This document shows positions 17,501-28,655 of a DNA stretch of 64,000 bases, piece by piece. Source of the stretch: Sulfuricella denitrificans (GTDB lineage Bacteria > Pseudomonadota > Gammaproteobacteria > Burkholderiales > Sulfuricellaceae). The translations under genes and the position numbers were made by a program. Under the pieces are notes generated by a model. That model searched no databases. It saw nothing but the letters and a program-made list of their open reading frames with translations, and was not told where the DNA came from. The first letter of the stretch is position 1. Each line of letters begins with the position of its first letter. The stretch is from the NCBI GenBank assembly GCA_002632355.1, contig NSJJ01000007.1, positions 1-64,000 of the forward strand, given 5' to 3'.

Positions 17501-19339
17501 TTCAGGCGGAAGATCACTGTAGAACCAGACGCTGTTCCGGCCATTGCGCTTGGCGTAAAACATGGTGTGATCGGCAACTGCCATCAGCGACTCTACGCTG
17601 GTGGCATCGTCGGGATAGACTGCGAAACCGACACTCAATGTAGGCAGTATTTCCTGCCCTTCCACTTCGATAAGTTGTCGCCCCGCCTCCATCAACCGCT
17701 CCGCGATGTGCCGTACATCCGCCTCCTGAAAGGCATCCGGCAGCAGGGCCACAAATTCGTCGCCACCCCAGCGACACAGCGTATCCATATCCCGCATGGC
17801 ACCACGCAGTCTTTGACTCAGGGTCAGTAAAACATGGTCTCCGACCTGATGACCGAAAGTATCGTTGATCTGCTTGAAATGATCGAGATCGATAAACCCC
17901 AGAGCGACCTTGGCGCCATTGCGCTGGGCCCGGGTAATGGCCTGCTGCAGATGGTCATGTAGCAGCACACGGTTCGGTAACTGTGTCAGCGGATCATGAA
18001 GCGCCAGCCGGGTAATCCGTTTCTGCTCCAGATAGGATGCCGTCACATCACGCAGGATTCCGCGTATGCAGGTCACATGCCCCTGTGGCGAACGATGGCC
18101 GAGCAGGCGTGCCTCGACCCACAAGTACTCTCCGTTCTGCCTGAGCAGGCGGAAGCGCAATGCGTTGCCCGAACCTTGCGGCCCCCCGCCGAGCTTGCCG
18201 AGCGTATTGGCAACTTCGCCCTGATCCTCATGATGCACAAACTGCAACAGTGACTGCTCGTGGGGCACCCGCCCGGAACGCTCACCCCCTCGCAGCTTCT
18301 CCCAGCCGGCACTGACATTGGTCAGCTTGGCGTCAGGTGTCATATCGACAATGGCTTCTTCCAGCAGATCAAGCGTATCCAGCATGGTCTGACGCCGTGC
18401 TTCGGCCTGTATCTGCGCCGTTACATCACGAATCAGCGCCACTAGATGCACACTCTGTCCATCCTCGGAAGGAACGGTTTGCAGTCTGCCAGTGAAATAC
18501 TGATCGCCCAGCGCATCCTCCATGGCAAAATCCACCACATCACTTTTGCCGCTGGCCAGAACATGCGGGGCGGAATTCATCAGTGCCCGCGCCATATCGG
18601 AGGGCAAAGCCGAACTGAGAGATTTGCCCAGATTACAGCCAGAGGGCAACAGGCTGTGATCGGACCAGATATTGTAAATCTCGCCACAGGCATCGAACTC
18701 GATCACGATATCCTCAGTAGCGCCCACCAGCACCCGCAAACGCGATTCGCTGGCGCGCAGGCTATGCTCCATGCGCTGACGGGCCAGCATGGCTGAAAAA
18801 TTATTGGCCGCAACGCACAGGACATCGATCTCCATCGGCAGCCAGTCGTGTTTTTCGCGCTGGCTGAAGAACCCAAGAAACCCGGACATTTCTCCACCCA
18901 CAAGAAGGGGAATGCACATCACACTGGAAATATGCGGCCTTCTGAAAAGGCCGAACTCGGGCGCAGGCAATTCCGCCATATTCTTGATCAGCACCATGCC
19001 GATATGCAGCGTATCGTTGAGCAACACATAATCGTCATAATCCAGACTTTTCCACCCGCCACCCGCGGCCGGAGAAGAAGACCAGAACGCACGCGGCTTC
19101 GCCCACAGGCGGCCGTTCTCATCCGGCTGGTTGAGATACAGGGCGCAGTGATTGACGCGCGCAGCACCGGCCAGGAGCTGAAGCACCTCATCCCAGCTGT
19201 CTTCCCCTGCGCCTTCGACCAGCAGGTTGGTAACACGCCCCAGCACATCCAGGTAACGCCGGTACATACCCAACTCGTCCGGCATCGCCTCGAAATCGAG
19301 CATATCCAGCCTGGAAATCTCGTTATTCAAGCTTTCCAT
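17465..19339 (-). CDS. GAF-PAS-PAS-GGDEF diguanylate cyclase
   Basis: A 624-aa cytoplasmic sensor. A GAF domain (about residues 40-190) is followed by two PAS domains (about 200-320 and 325-445) and a GGDEF domain (about 455-615) with the intact active site RWGGDEF. It should make cyclic di-GMP in response to small molecules. No EAL domain is present. Its start overlaps the end of rsmA by 17 bp, so it may be read from the rsmA-pdxA-surA-lptD transcript. Confidence 0.92.
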   Translation of the reverse strand: MESLNNEISRLDMLDFEAMPDELGMYRRYLDVLGRVTNLLVEGAGEDSWDEVLQLLAGAARVNHCALYLNQPDENGRLWAKPRAFWSSSPAAGGGWKSLDYDDYVLLNDTLHIGMVLIKNMAELPAPEFGLFRRPHISSVMCIPLLVGGEMSGFLGFFSQREKHDWLPMEIDVLCVAANNFSAMLARQRMEHSLRASESRLRVLVGATEDIVIEFDACGEIYNIWSDHSLLPSGCNLGKSLSSALPSDMARALMNSAPHVLASGKSDVVDFAMEDALGDQYFTGRLQTVPSEDGQSVHLVALIRDVTAQIQAEARRQTMLDTLDLLEEAIVDMTPDAKLTNVSAGWEKLRGGERSGRVPHEQSLLQFVHHEDQGEVANTLGKLGGGPQGSGNALRFRLLRQNGEYLWVEARLLGHRSPQGHVTCIRGILRDVTASYLEQKRITRLALHDPLTQLPNRVLLHDHLQQAITRAQRNGAKVALGFIDLDHFKQINDTFGHQVGDHVLLTLSQRLRGAMRDMDTLCRWGGDEFVALLPDAFQEADVRHIAERLMEAGRQLIEVEGQEILPTLSVGFAVYPDDATSVESLMAVADHTMFYAKRNGRNSVWFYSDLPPELAQFELLDHLI

Positions 19340-20102
19340 CCAGATAATTGACGATTTTCACGTAATCCTGCACAGCAAGATTCTCGGCTCTTTGCCCCGG
19401 ATCAATGGCAAGCCCTTCGAAATCAGCCGGTTTCAGGTAGGCAAGCAGCGTATTCCTCAGCGTCTTGCGCCGCATAGCAAATGCAGCGGTAACGACCTTG
19501 CCAAGCAGACTGGCATCACATTCCGGAAAGGGGCGTCCCTCGCCCCACGGGATCATGCGCACCACGGCGGAATCCACCTTGGGCGCAGGCGAAAAAGCCT
19601 GCGGCGGGACGTGCAGCAGGTTCTCCATGGAAAAATAATATTGCAGCATAACCGACAAGCGGCCATAAGCAGGCGTTGAGGGTTCGGCCACCATGCGCTC
19701 GACGACCTCTTTCTGCAGCATGAAATGGAGATCGCGAACCAGGGAAACATGGTCTGCCAGATGAAACAGCAAGGGTGTCGAAATATTGTAGGGCAGGTTG
19801 CCGACCACACGCAGCCCTTCGCCCAGACTGCTGAAATCGAATTTAAGCGCATCGCAGGCATGTACCGTCAGACGTTCCGGCTCATATTCGCGATGCAGTC
19901 GCGCCACGATATCGCGGTCGATTTCCACCACATGCAGGTGGCGCAAGGTCTTGAGCAGGGGTTGCGTGATCGCCCCCAGGCCGGGCCCGATTTCCACCAT
20001 CACGTCATCCGGCCGGGGCCGGATGACGGCGACGATATCGGCAATGACCTGACGATCAATCAGGAAATTCTGGCCAAAACGCTTTCTGGGGATATGTTTC
20101 AT
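19323..20102 (-). CDS. rsmA: 16S rRNA adenine(1518)/(1519)-dimethyltransferase
   Basis: A 259-aa SAM-dependent methyltransferase (KsgA) that dimethylates two adenosines near the 3' end of 16S r[14 protein letters not shown] opens the protein, the SAM site is [11 protein letters not shown], and the catalytic motif NLPYNIST is intact. It overlaps the pdxA stop by 4 bp in the conserved lptD-surA-pdxA-rsmA order. Confidence 0.97.
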   Translation of the reverse strand: MKHIPRKRFGQNFLIDRQVIADIVAVIRPRPDDVMVEIGPGLGAITQPLLKTLRHLHVVEIDRDIVARLHREYEPERLTVHACDALKFDFSSLGEGLRVVGNLPYNISTPLLFHLADHVSLVRDLHFMLQKEVVERMVAEPSTPAYGRLSVMLQYYFSMENLLHVPPQAFSPAPKVDSAVVRMIPWGEGRPFPECDASLLGKVVTAAFAMRRKTLRNTLLAYLKPADFEGLAIDPGQRAENLAVQDYVKIVNYLDGKLE

Positions 20103-21103
20103 CGCTGCACCATGGTGCCCGCCATCTCCAGCGCCGCCAGCAGGCTCCCCGGATCAGCCTTGCCGCTGCCTGCCAGATCCAGCGCCGTGCCATGATCCAC
20201 CGAAGTGCGGATGATGGGGAGGCCCAGCGTCACGTTCACGCCGCCGCCGAAACTGACGTGCTTGAGCACCGGCAGGCCCTGGTCATGATACATCGCCAGC
20301 ACACAGTCGCAACCGGCCAGCATGCGTGGTGTAAACAAGGTGTCGGCAGGCAGCGGGCCGCGCAGGTCCATGCCCTGGACACGCAGGGTTTCCAGCACGG
20401 GAGAAATCACTTCGATCTCCTCGCGCCCGAGGTGTCCTCCTTCGCCTGCATGTGGATTGAGTCCCGCCACCAGAATGCGGGGGCGAGAAATGCCGAAGCG
20501 CGAAACGAGGTCATGGTGAAGAATGGTGATGACTTCAAGCAGGCTGTTCCGGGTGATCGCATCTGCAACCTCCCGCAAGGGCAGATGCGTGGTTGCCAAC
20601 GCCACCCGCAGCACACCACCAGGCAGTGCCGGGGCGCCGCCCGCCAGCATCATCACCACCCGCGATGTCTTGGTCTTGCCGGCCAGATACTCGGTATGCC
20701 CGGTGAAAGGAATGCCCGCATCGTTGATCACGCCCTTATGCACCGGGGCGGTCACCATGGCAGCGAAAGTGCCGTTCTGGCACCCCTCCACAGCCAGGCG
20801 CAGGGTTTCCAGCACGTAGCCGCTGTTGACCGGGTCGAGCTTGCCTGGCTGTACTGGCGCAGCCAGAGGCACATGGATGATTTCGAGTGCTCCGGGTGGC
20901 GCCGGCTGGTCTGCCAGTGGTGCGTAATCCAGGAGCGCCAGCGGTAGTCTGAGCGCCTTGGCGCGGGAGGCCAGCAGGGTTTTGTCCGCAAGCACGACCA
21001 CCCGCATTGGCACAGGCTGCTGCGCGAGCATGACGCACAGGTCGGGACCGATCCCGGCAGGCTCCCCGGAGGTCAGGACAATGATGGGTGGGTTAGAGAT
21101 CAA
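20099..21103 (-). CDS. pdxA: 4-hydroxythreonine-4-phosphate dehydrogenase
   Basis: A 334-aa NAD-dependent enzyme of pyridoxal phosphate synthesis. Family motifs visible include [12 protein letters not shown], the metal-site [12 protein letters not shown], and [12 protein letters not shown]. It sits between surA and rsmA in the canonical operon. Confidence 0.97.
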   Translation of the reverse strand: MISNPPIIVLTSGEPAGIGPDLCVMLAQQPVPMRVVVLADKTLLASRAKALRLPLALLDYAPLADQPAPPGALEIIHVPLAAPVQPGKLDPVNSGYVLETLRLAVEGCQNGTFAAMVTAPVHKGVINDAGIPFTGHTEYLAGKTKTSRVVMMLAGGAPALPGGVLRVALATTHLPLREVADAITRNSLLEVITILHHDLVSRFGISRPRILVAGLNPHAGEGGHLGREEIEVISPVLETLRVQGMDLRGPLPADTLFTPRMLAGCDCVLAMYHDQGLPVLKHVSFGGGVNVTLGLPIIRTSVDHGTALDLAGSGKADPGSLLAALEMAGTMVQR

Positions 21104-21135
21104 TCAGGGCCACTCAGAAGCAACGAATCGCCATT

Positions 21136-22458
21136 TTATTTATCTTCCAGCCGGTACTCGACATAAGCCCGGTCGCGCAGTTGTCTCAGCCATTCCTGAT
21201 AGGATTCATCGGCTTTGCGGACACGAATTTCCTGGCGCGCCTGCAGACGCTTGCGCTCCTTGCTGACATCCTCGTCACGGCGTTCCATGACCTGGATCAG
21301 ATGCCAGCCGAATGGCGAACGTACCGGCTCCGACAATGCGCCGGGCTTCAGGGCATTCATGGCGCGCTCGAACTCGGGCACGGTATCGCCTGGAGAGAGC
21401 CAGCCGAGATCGCCGCCACGGCTCGCCGATCCGTCCTCGGAATGCAGGCGCGCCAGTTCGGCAAAATCTGCGCCGTTCTCCAGTCGCTCCCTGATTTGCA
21501 GGGCACGGTTTTTGGCATCTTGCTCGGACATGACTTCATTCACCTTGATCAGGATATGGCGGGCATGGGTCTGCTGTACCACCAGAGGCGCATCCTTGCC
21601 TCTTTTGTCGAGTAACTTCAGGATATGAAAACCGTTAGGGCTGCGCAATACCGCGCTGGATTCACCAGGCTTGAGCGCCTCCAGCGCATCCACAAACAGG
21701 GTTGGCAACTGGCCGGCCGGGCGCCATCCCAGAACGCCGCCCTGAAGCGCATCAGCCGCATCGGAGTAACTGGCGGCGACCTGCCGGAAATCCTTGCCCG
21801 CCTGCAGTTCTTCCAGCGCCTGCTGCGCTTTCGCCTTGAATTTCTGCAACTGTTCAGGGCTCGCCTGTTCCGGCACGCGGATCAGGATGTGGGCCAGGTT
21901 GAACTCGTTGCCCCCGCCCAGAGCCTCTCTGCGTGAATTCAGATAATTGTCCACCTCGCCATCGCTTACCGTAATGCGATTGTCCACTTCCCTTTCGCGC
22001 AGACGGGACATGATGAATTCTCTGCGGATATCCTCGCGAAATTTGCTGTAATCGATGCCATCCTTTTCCAGAGCTGCACGAAACTGCTCCGGGCTGAGCT
22101 TGTTTTCTTGCGCAATGCGTTGCAGGGTGCTTTCGAGCTGTGCGTCATCCACCTTGACTCCGGTCTCCTGCGCAAACTGCAGCTGTACCCGGTCCATGAT
22201 CAGGCGCTCCAGCAACTGTTTCTCCAGCACATCTCGCGAAGGCAGCGGCGTACCCTGTTTCTGCAACTGCTGGGTCACCAGGTTGAGCCGCTCATTGAGC
22301 TCAAGCTGGGTAATGACGTCGCTGTTTACCACTGCCACGATGCGGTCGAGCGTCGTCGCTTTCGCAGCCTTCGTTTCTGCCGCTAGCGCCAGCGTGCAGG
22401 CTCCCAGCAGGGTAAATCCGAAAAGGAAGGAAAGCAGCTGTTTTCTAGTACTGTTCAT
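21136..22458 (-). CDS. surA: Periplasmic chaperone/peptidyl-prolyl isomerase SurA
   Basis: A chaperone of about 440 aa for outer-membrane proteins. The ATG at 22458 starts a good signal peptide (MNSTRKQLLSFLFGFTLLGA, cleaved after ALA). The N-terminal SurA domain carries DRIVAVVNSDVITQLEL. Two parvulin PPIC domains follow, each with the HILI(R/K)V entry strand. It overlaps lptD by 14 bp. LptD is a well-known SurA client, so the pairing is functional. Confidence 0.96.
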   Translation of the reverse strand: MNSTRKQLLSFLFGFTLLGACTLALAAETKAAKATTLDRIVAVVNSDVITQLELNERLNLVTQQLQKQGTPLPSRDVLEKQLLERLIMDRVQLQFAQETGVKVDDAQLESTLQRIAQENKLSPEQFRAALEKDGIDYSKFREDIRREFIMSRLREREVDNRITVSDGEVDNYLNSRREALGGGNEFNLAHILIRVPEQASPEQLQKFKAKAQQALEELQAGKDFRQVAASYSDAADALQGGVLGWRPAGQLPTLFVDALEALKPGESSAVLRSPNGFHILKLLDKRGKDAPLVVQQTHARHILIKVNEVMSEQDAKNRALQIRERLENGADFAELARLHSEDGSASRGGDLGWLSPGDTVPEFERAMNALKPGALSEPVRSPFGWHLIQVMERRDEDVSKERKRLQARQEIRVRKADESYQEWLRQLRDRAYVEYRLEDK

Positions 22459-24661
22459 AAGTGGTAGCCGGTGAAGAAAGTTGATGAGTCGGAGCAAAGC
22501 CGGAAATATTCCGTTTCAGAATATCGAGCGGGTTGGAACCGATCCTGCCCATACCAAAAAGCTCAAGCTGGAAAAAAATTGAACGGCTTGTTTCTGCGGT
22601 CGCACTGGCGAACTGGTGCGCCACCATGCGGGCGGCCCAGCAGCCCCCATTATATTCAAGCCCTGCCAGCCCTTCCAGAAGCTTGCTGTCGAGGAATGAA
22701 TAGTTGATGCGCCCCATTCCCTGCCAGCGGCCCTGGATGGGCCATTGAGATGAAATATCCACCTGTTTCAGGGCATCGCGCGTAAAGCGATACCCCAGAT
22801 TCAGCACCTTGCCTGCTTCAGGCTGGTAGCGCGCACCGATGCTGCTTTTGTAGAACTGCTGCTGGCTGGTGTTGTACTGCACTCCGGCATCCACATTCCA
22901 TTGAGGCGTCACCCGACCACTGAATGCGGCCAGAATATCGGAGGACTTGTCGTTGCGTGCCACCCCCCCTGGCAACACCACCTGCTGGTCCGTGAAATAA
23001 TAGCGTTGACCAAGTGTTGCGCGCAGCCATTCCTGGCCCGTTGCCGGGTCAATCAGACGGGAGGTCAGCGCGGCCGTCAACTGGTTGGCATCATTGATCC
23101 TGTCACCCCCGACAAACTGGTTTTCCGAAAATATCTGCGCATAGTTGAAATCCGCCAGCGCCGAGTCGAAATTGGGCAACCGGCTCTGATCCCGATAAGG
23201 GATATACAGGTAATACAATCGTGGTTCCAGCGTCTGCAAATACTCGTTGCCACTCAGTTGCCACTCGCGCTCCATGAATAATCCGCTGTCAAGACTGAAA
23301 ACAGGCAGGGTCCGGATTACGTCCGGCACCCCATCCGGATTATTCTCTGTCAGGGTATAGCGCGTGTAGTGAACTCCGACTTTGGGGGTCACGAAGGCAA
23401 AGCTCCGGTTCAGCGGCAAACTGATACTGGGATAAAAAGTAAAGCGCTGCCCGTTAAGCAGCGTGGCGTGACGGAAATCCGTCCACTCGCTGCTCAGGCC
23501 CAGGTCCACGGCGGGGAAATTTCTCCATGCGCCATTGATGAGCATCTGCGGCAGGCGGTTGTAGGGCGGTGTAATGGGCGCCTTCGGATCCTGCAGGGTC
23601 TGGAAACTTTGCACCCGGGTCAGGAAACTCAGCCCATAGCCGTTATAGGCCAGCGTACCCTCGCGCGGCAGGTAAACCTGCGATGTCGTGGCCACCGTGC
23701 TATTGAGATCCCGAAAATAATTATCGTCGGAAGCTTTCTGTATGTTCAGCCCGCCCATCCAGCCCGCGCCCAGCACCTGGCCGTGATTGAGCAGCAGATT
23801 GTAGCGATGGGTTCCGGTCTGACTGTCGTTGGGCAGAAATTCGACATTGGTTTTGCCTGCATAAAGCGGGGACAGGTAACGATACTCTCCACGCAGTTGC
23901 AACCCGCGCTTGCTCATGATGCGCGGTGTGATCGTAGCATCCTGCTCCGGTGCGATATTCCAGTAATAAGGCAGGGAAAATTCCATGCCGCTCTTGCCGC
24001 TGCTGCCTAAAGTGGGCGGCAGCAAGCCCGATTTGCGCTGATTATCGAGCGGAAATTCCATCCATGGTGTGTAGAGAATGGGCACGCCCTTGAACACCAC
24101 GCTGGCATGGTGGGCTGTTCCCACCTGAACGGTGCGATCCAGTTCCATTGCGCTGCTGCGCAGGAACCAGTCATTGTTGCCCTCGCTGCAGGTGGTGTAG
24201 GTGCCCCCCGTGATGTTGTACTTGTTTTCCCCGGCGAACTCCAGGTTTTCCGCCATGCCATGCGCATCAGGTTGATTTATCTGGTAAACCGGCTGACGCA
24301 TGTAACCCCGGTGTGTATCCAGCTTCATCCTGAGCTCGGGTCCCGTTACCAGCGAATCCTTCTGCTCGATACGCACATTGCCGCATGCGTGGATCTCATC
24401 CTCTGCCTGACGGTAGCGCAGGCGATCGGCATTCACCACTTGCCCGCGCTTGCGCAATTCGACATCTCCTTCAGCCTCGACTTCGACATCCTGGCGCCCC
24501 GACATGCGGTCGGCATCAAGAAAGATCGGCGTCTGCTCTTCTTCAGGAAAATTGGAAATAAGCGTGGTTTGCTGGCGCAATTCGAGCGCGCTCTCTTCGG
24601 CATGGAGGGCCAGGGGCACGGTCAGCAGGGCAAAAGCGGTAAGGGGAAGGCGCTTGCGCAT
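22445..24661 (-). CDS. lptD: LPS-assembly outer-membrane protein LptD
   Basis: A protein of about 738 aa that inserts lipopolysaccharide into the outer leaflet. A signal peptide (MRKRLPLTAFALLTVPLALH) precedes a jellyroll OstA domain (roughly residues 40-150) and the C-terminal beta-barrel. Cysteines in HACGNV and TTCSEG are candidates for the maturation disulfides. I used the ATG at 24661 because it opens the signal peptide. It diverges from amgK. Confidence 0.95.
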   Translation of the reverse strand: MRKRLPLTAFALLTVPLALHAEESALELRQQTTLISNFPEEEQTPIFLDADRMSGRQDVEVEAEGDVELRKRGQVVNADRLRYRQAEDEIHACGNVRIEQKDSLVTGPELRMKLDTHRGYMRQPVYQINQPDAHGMAENLEFAGENKYNITGGTYTTCSEGNNDWFLRSSAMELDRTVQVGTAHHASVVFKGVPILYTPWMEFPLDNQRKSGLLPPTLGSSGKSGMEFSLPYYWNIAPEQDATITPRIMSKRGLQLRGEYRYLSPLYAGKTNVEFLPNDSQTGTHRYNLLLNHGQVLGAGWMGGLNIQKASDDNYFRDLNSTVATTSQVYLPREGTLAYNGYGLSFLTRVQSFQTLQDPKAPITPPYNRLPQMLINGAWRNFPAVDLGLSSEWTDFRHATLLNGQRFTFYPSISLPLNRSFAFVTPKVGVHYTRYTLTENNPDGVPDVIRTLPVFSLDSGLFMEREWQLSGNEYLQTLEPRLYYLYIPYRDQSRLPNFDSALADFNYAQIFSENQFVGGDRINDANQLTAALTSRLIDPATGQEWLRATLGQRYYFTDQQVVLPGGVARNDKSSDILAAFSGRVTPQWNVDAGVQYNTSQQQFYKSSIGARYQPEAGKVLNLGYRFTRDALKQVDISSQWPIQGRWQGMGRINYSFLDSKLLEGLAGLEYNGGCWAARMVAHQFASATAETSRSIFFQLELFGMGRIGSNPLDILKRNISGFAPTHQLSSPATTYEQY

Positions 24662-24734
24662 TATTATTGGTGTGCTTCGAAGAGGTGCTAAAATCGCACA
24701 ATTTCGCGAATTAAGCAATCAGGCAGATGAACAA

Positions 24735-26900
<2,166 letters not shown>

Positions 26901-26904
<4 letters not shown>

Positions 26905-27440
26905 TGAATACGCTGAAAAAACATTTCGTTTACCAGGCTGATTATCAGCACTGGGCCAACGATGTCTTGTTTACAGCAGTGGATTTGCTCGATGAAGCGG
27001 CGCGCCAGGGCAACCATGGCATGGTATTCGAGAACATTCACAAGACCCTGAACCATATTCTGGTCGTGACACGCAGCTGGATGGCACGTCTCAGGGGAGA
27101 AAGCCAGAACACCGGCCGGGAAGAATTCTATGTCGCAGACTGGAAGGAGCTCAAGAACGCGCTTCGGCTTGAATTCCGGGAAGCGCAACGCTGGCTGGAA
27201 GCGCAACCGGAAAGTTTTTTCGATGGGCAGGTCGACTATACCAACACTCAGGAGCAGCAAAGCCAGATCTGGGTGCGCGATGCGCTTACCCACATCATGA
27301 CCCATGCCGCCCATCTGCGTGGCCAGGTCACTTCCATTATCGTGCGCCTCGGCGCACCGCCCCCGGAAATGGACTTTATCGCCTACAAACGGGAAATGGA
27401 AAAAAGCCTGGAAAACCTGCGTTCGGGCAACAAGGCTTAG
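26901..27440 (+). CDS. DinB-family putative metalloenzyme
   Basis: A 179-aa four-helix-bundle protein of the DinB/DUF664 superfamily. The likely metal-binding His triad lies in YQHWAND, KTLNHILVV and LTHIMTHAAHLRGQ. Members include mycothiol- and bacillithiol-dependent transferases; the substrate here is unknown. It is translationally coupled to the TlpA-like gene. Confidence 0.85.
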
Positions 27441-27444
27441 GAAA

Positions 27445-27978
27445 TCATTCTGCCAGCAGCGGCTCGATCAATCCCTTGAGCCGCGCATAGTGGACCTGGC
27501 CGCTGATCCTGTGACGCACCACACCGCTCCTGTCGATCACGAAAGAGGTCGGCAGACGGCTCACCCCACCCAAAGCCGGCCCGATTGAGGCATCGGCCAT
27601 CGCCACCGGGAAGTGGTAGCCTTCCCTGGTCATGAAATCCATCACGGCGCTCGCGTCATCATCCTGGCTCAAGGCCAGAATTTCGAACCCCCGGCCACGA
27701 TAATCCGCATAAAAAGCCTCCATCGCCGGCATCTCATGGCGGCAATAGGGGCACCAGGTCGCCCAGAAATTCACCAGCACCACCTTGCCGCGCAGTTGTT
27801 CCATGCTCACCATGCGACCATCCAGCAGGCGGACCTGCAACGCAGGCGCGGATTGTTCGAGATCGCTAACCCAGGCAGGCGGGCGAAACCACACATAGAC
27901 GATGGCGCCAAGCAGCACCAGCGTCCAGATATCAGGGCGCCACTTTATGCCCGCGATCCAAATACGCAGGCTTTTCAC
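27445..27978 (-). CDS. TlpA-type membrane-anchored thioredoxin (CPYC)
   Basis: A 177-aa protein with an N-terminal transmembrane helix (about residues 17-31) and a periplasmic thioredoxin fold. The active site is WATWCPYC, with Cys76 and Cys79; the cis-Pro is in RLPTSFVI. A second TlpA paralog of opposite orientation lies less than 1 kb away. It ends 4 bp from the DinB-like gene, convergently. Confidence 0.9.
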   Translation of the reverse strand: MKSLRIWIAGIKWRPDIWTLVLLGAIVYVWFRPPAWVSDLEQSAPALQVRLLDGRMVSMEQLRGKVVLVNFWATWCPYCRHEMPAMEAFYADYRGRGFEILALSQDDDASAVMDFMTREGYHFPVAMADASIGPALGGVSRLPTSFVIDRSGVVRHRISGQVHYARLKGLIEPLLAE

Positions 27979-28080
27979 CTACGGCATCCGGGCAAAGCGG
28001 GTGGACAAGCAGCTTGTGTCACGAGAATCCTCTGGGCGTATAATCGGCATCCATCTTACCGTACAAGCTGCAGCGACTTC

Positions 28081-28491
28081 ATGCTCTGGATCAAAGCCTT
28101 CCACATCATCTTCATCGTTTCCTGGTTCGCCGGGCTATTCTATCTGCCCCGCCTGTTCGTGAATCACGCCATGGACATCGATCCGGCAACGGCAGAGCGC
28201 CTGACGCTGATGGAGCGCAAGCTGTACCGTTTCATGACCCCGCTGGCTGTCCTGGCGCTGGCCCTCGGCACCTGGCTGTGGCTGGGTTATGGTTTCAGCG
28301 GCGGCTGGCTGCATGCCAAGCTGGTTCTGGTAGCTGTTCTGATCATCTACCATCTCTACTGCGGCAGGCTGGTGGAGGATTTTGCCCGGCAGCGCAACCA
28401 CCGCAGCCATGTCTTCTACCGCTGGTTCAATGAACTGCCGGTGCTGGTTCTGACCGCAACGGTGATTCTGGTGGTGGTTAAACCCTTCTAG
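28081..28491 (+). CDS. hemJ: Protoporphyrinogen IX oxidase HemJ
   Basis: A 136-aa four-helix membrane protein that oxidises protoporphyrinogen IX in haem synthesis. MLWIKAFHIIFIVSWFAGLF, with the haem-ligand His8, and the run YLPRLFVNH are characteristic. The ATG at 28081 gives the normal length; longer upstream frames lack the motif. Its stop codon is formed by the left arm of an inverted-repeat element. Confidence 0.93.
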   Translation: MLWIKAFHIIFIVSWFAGLFYLPRLFVNHAMDIDPATAERLTLMERKLYRFMTPLAVLALALGTWLWLGYGFSGGWLHAKLVLVAVLIIYHLYCGRLVEDFARQRNHRSHVFYRWFNELPVLVLTATVILVVVKPF

Positions 28492-28655
28492 CAGCCTGTC
28501 GGACTTAAAGGAAATCGGCTACAAATCCATCTGGCCGGTGCAAATTTCACCGCTTTTTTGGTCAATAGAATGACTATTGACCTGCAAAACCGGCAAAATT
28601 TGCCCTCGCCCAGCCGAATTTTCGCTTCGATTCTTCAAGTCCGACAGGCTGCTAG
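28488..28655. repeat. 168-bp element with perfect 19-bp terminal inverted repeats
   Basis: The arms 28488-28506 and 28637-28655 are exact reverse complements (CTAGCAGCCTGTCGGACTT). The interior is non-coding and full of shorter dyads: GGTCAATA/TATTGACC, GGTG/CACC and GGCAAA/TTTGCC. The outermost CTAG of each arm supplies the TAG stop of hemJ on the left and of fadD on the right. It looks like a MITE or REP-type element between convergent genes and may also act as a bidirectional terminator. Confidence 0.85.
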
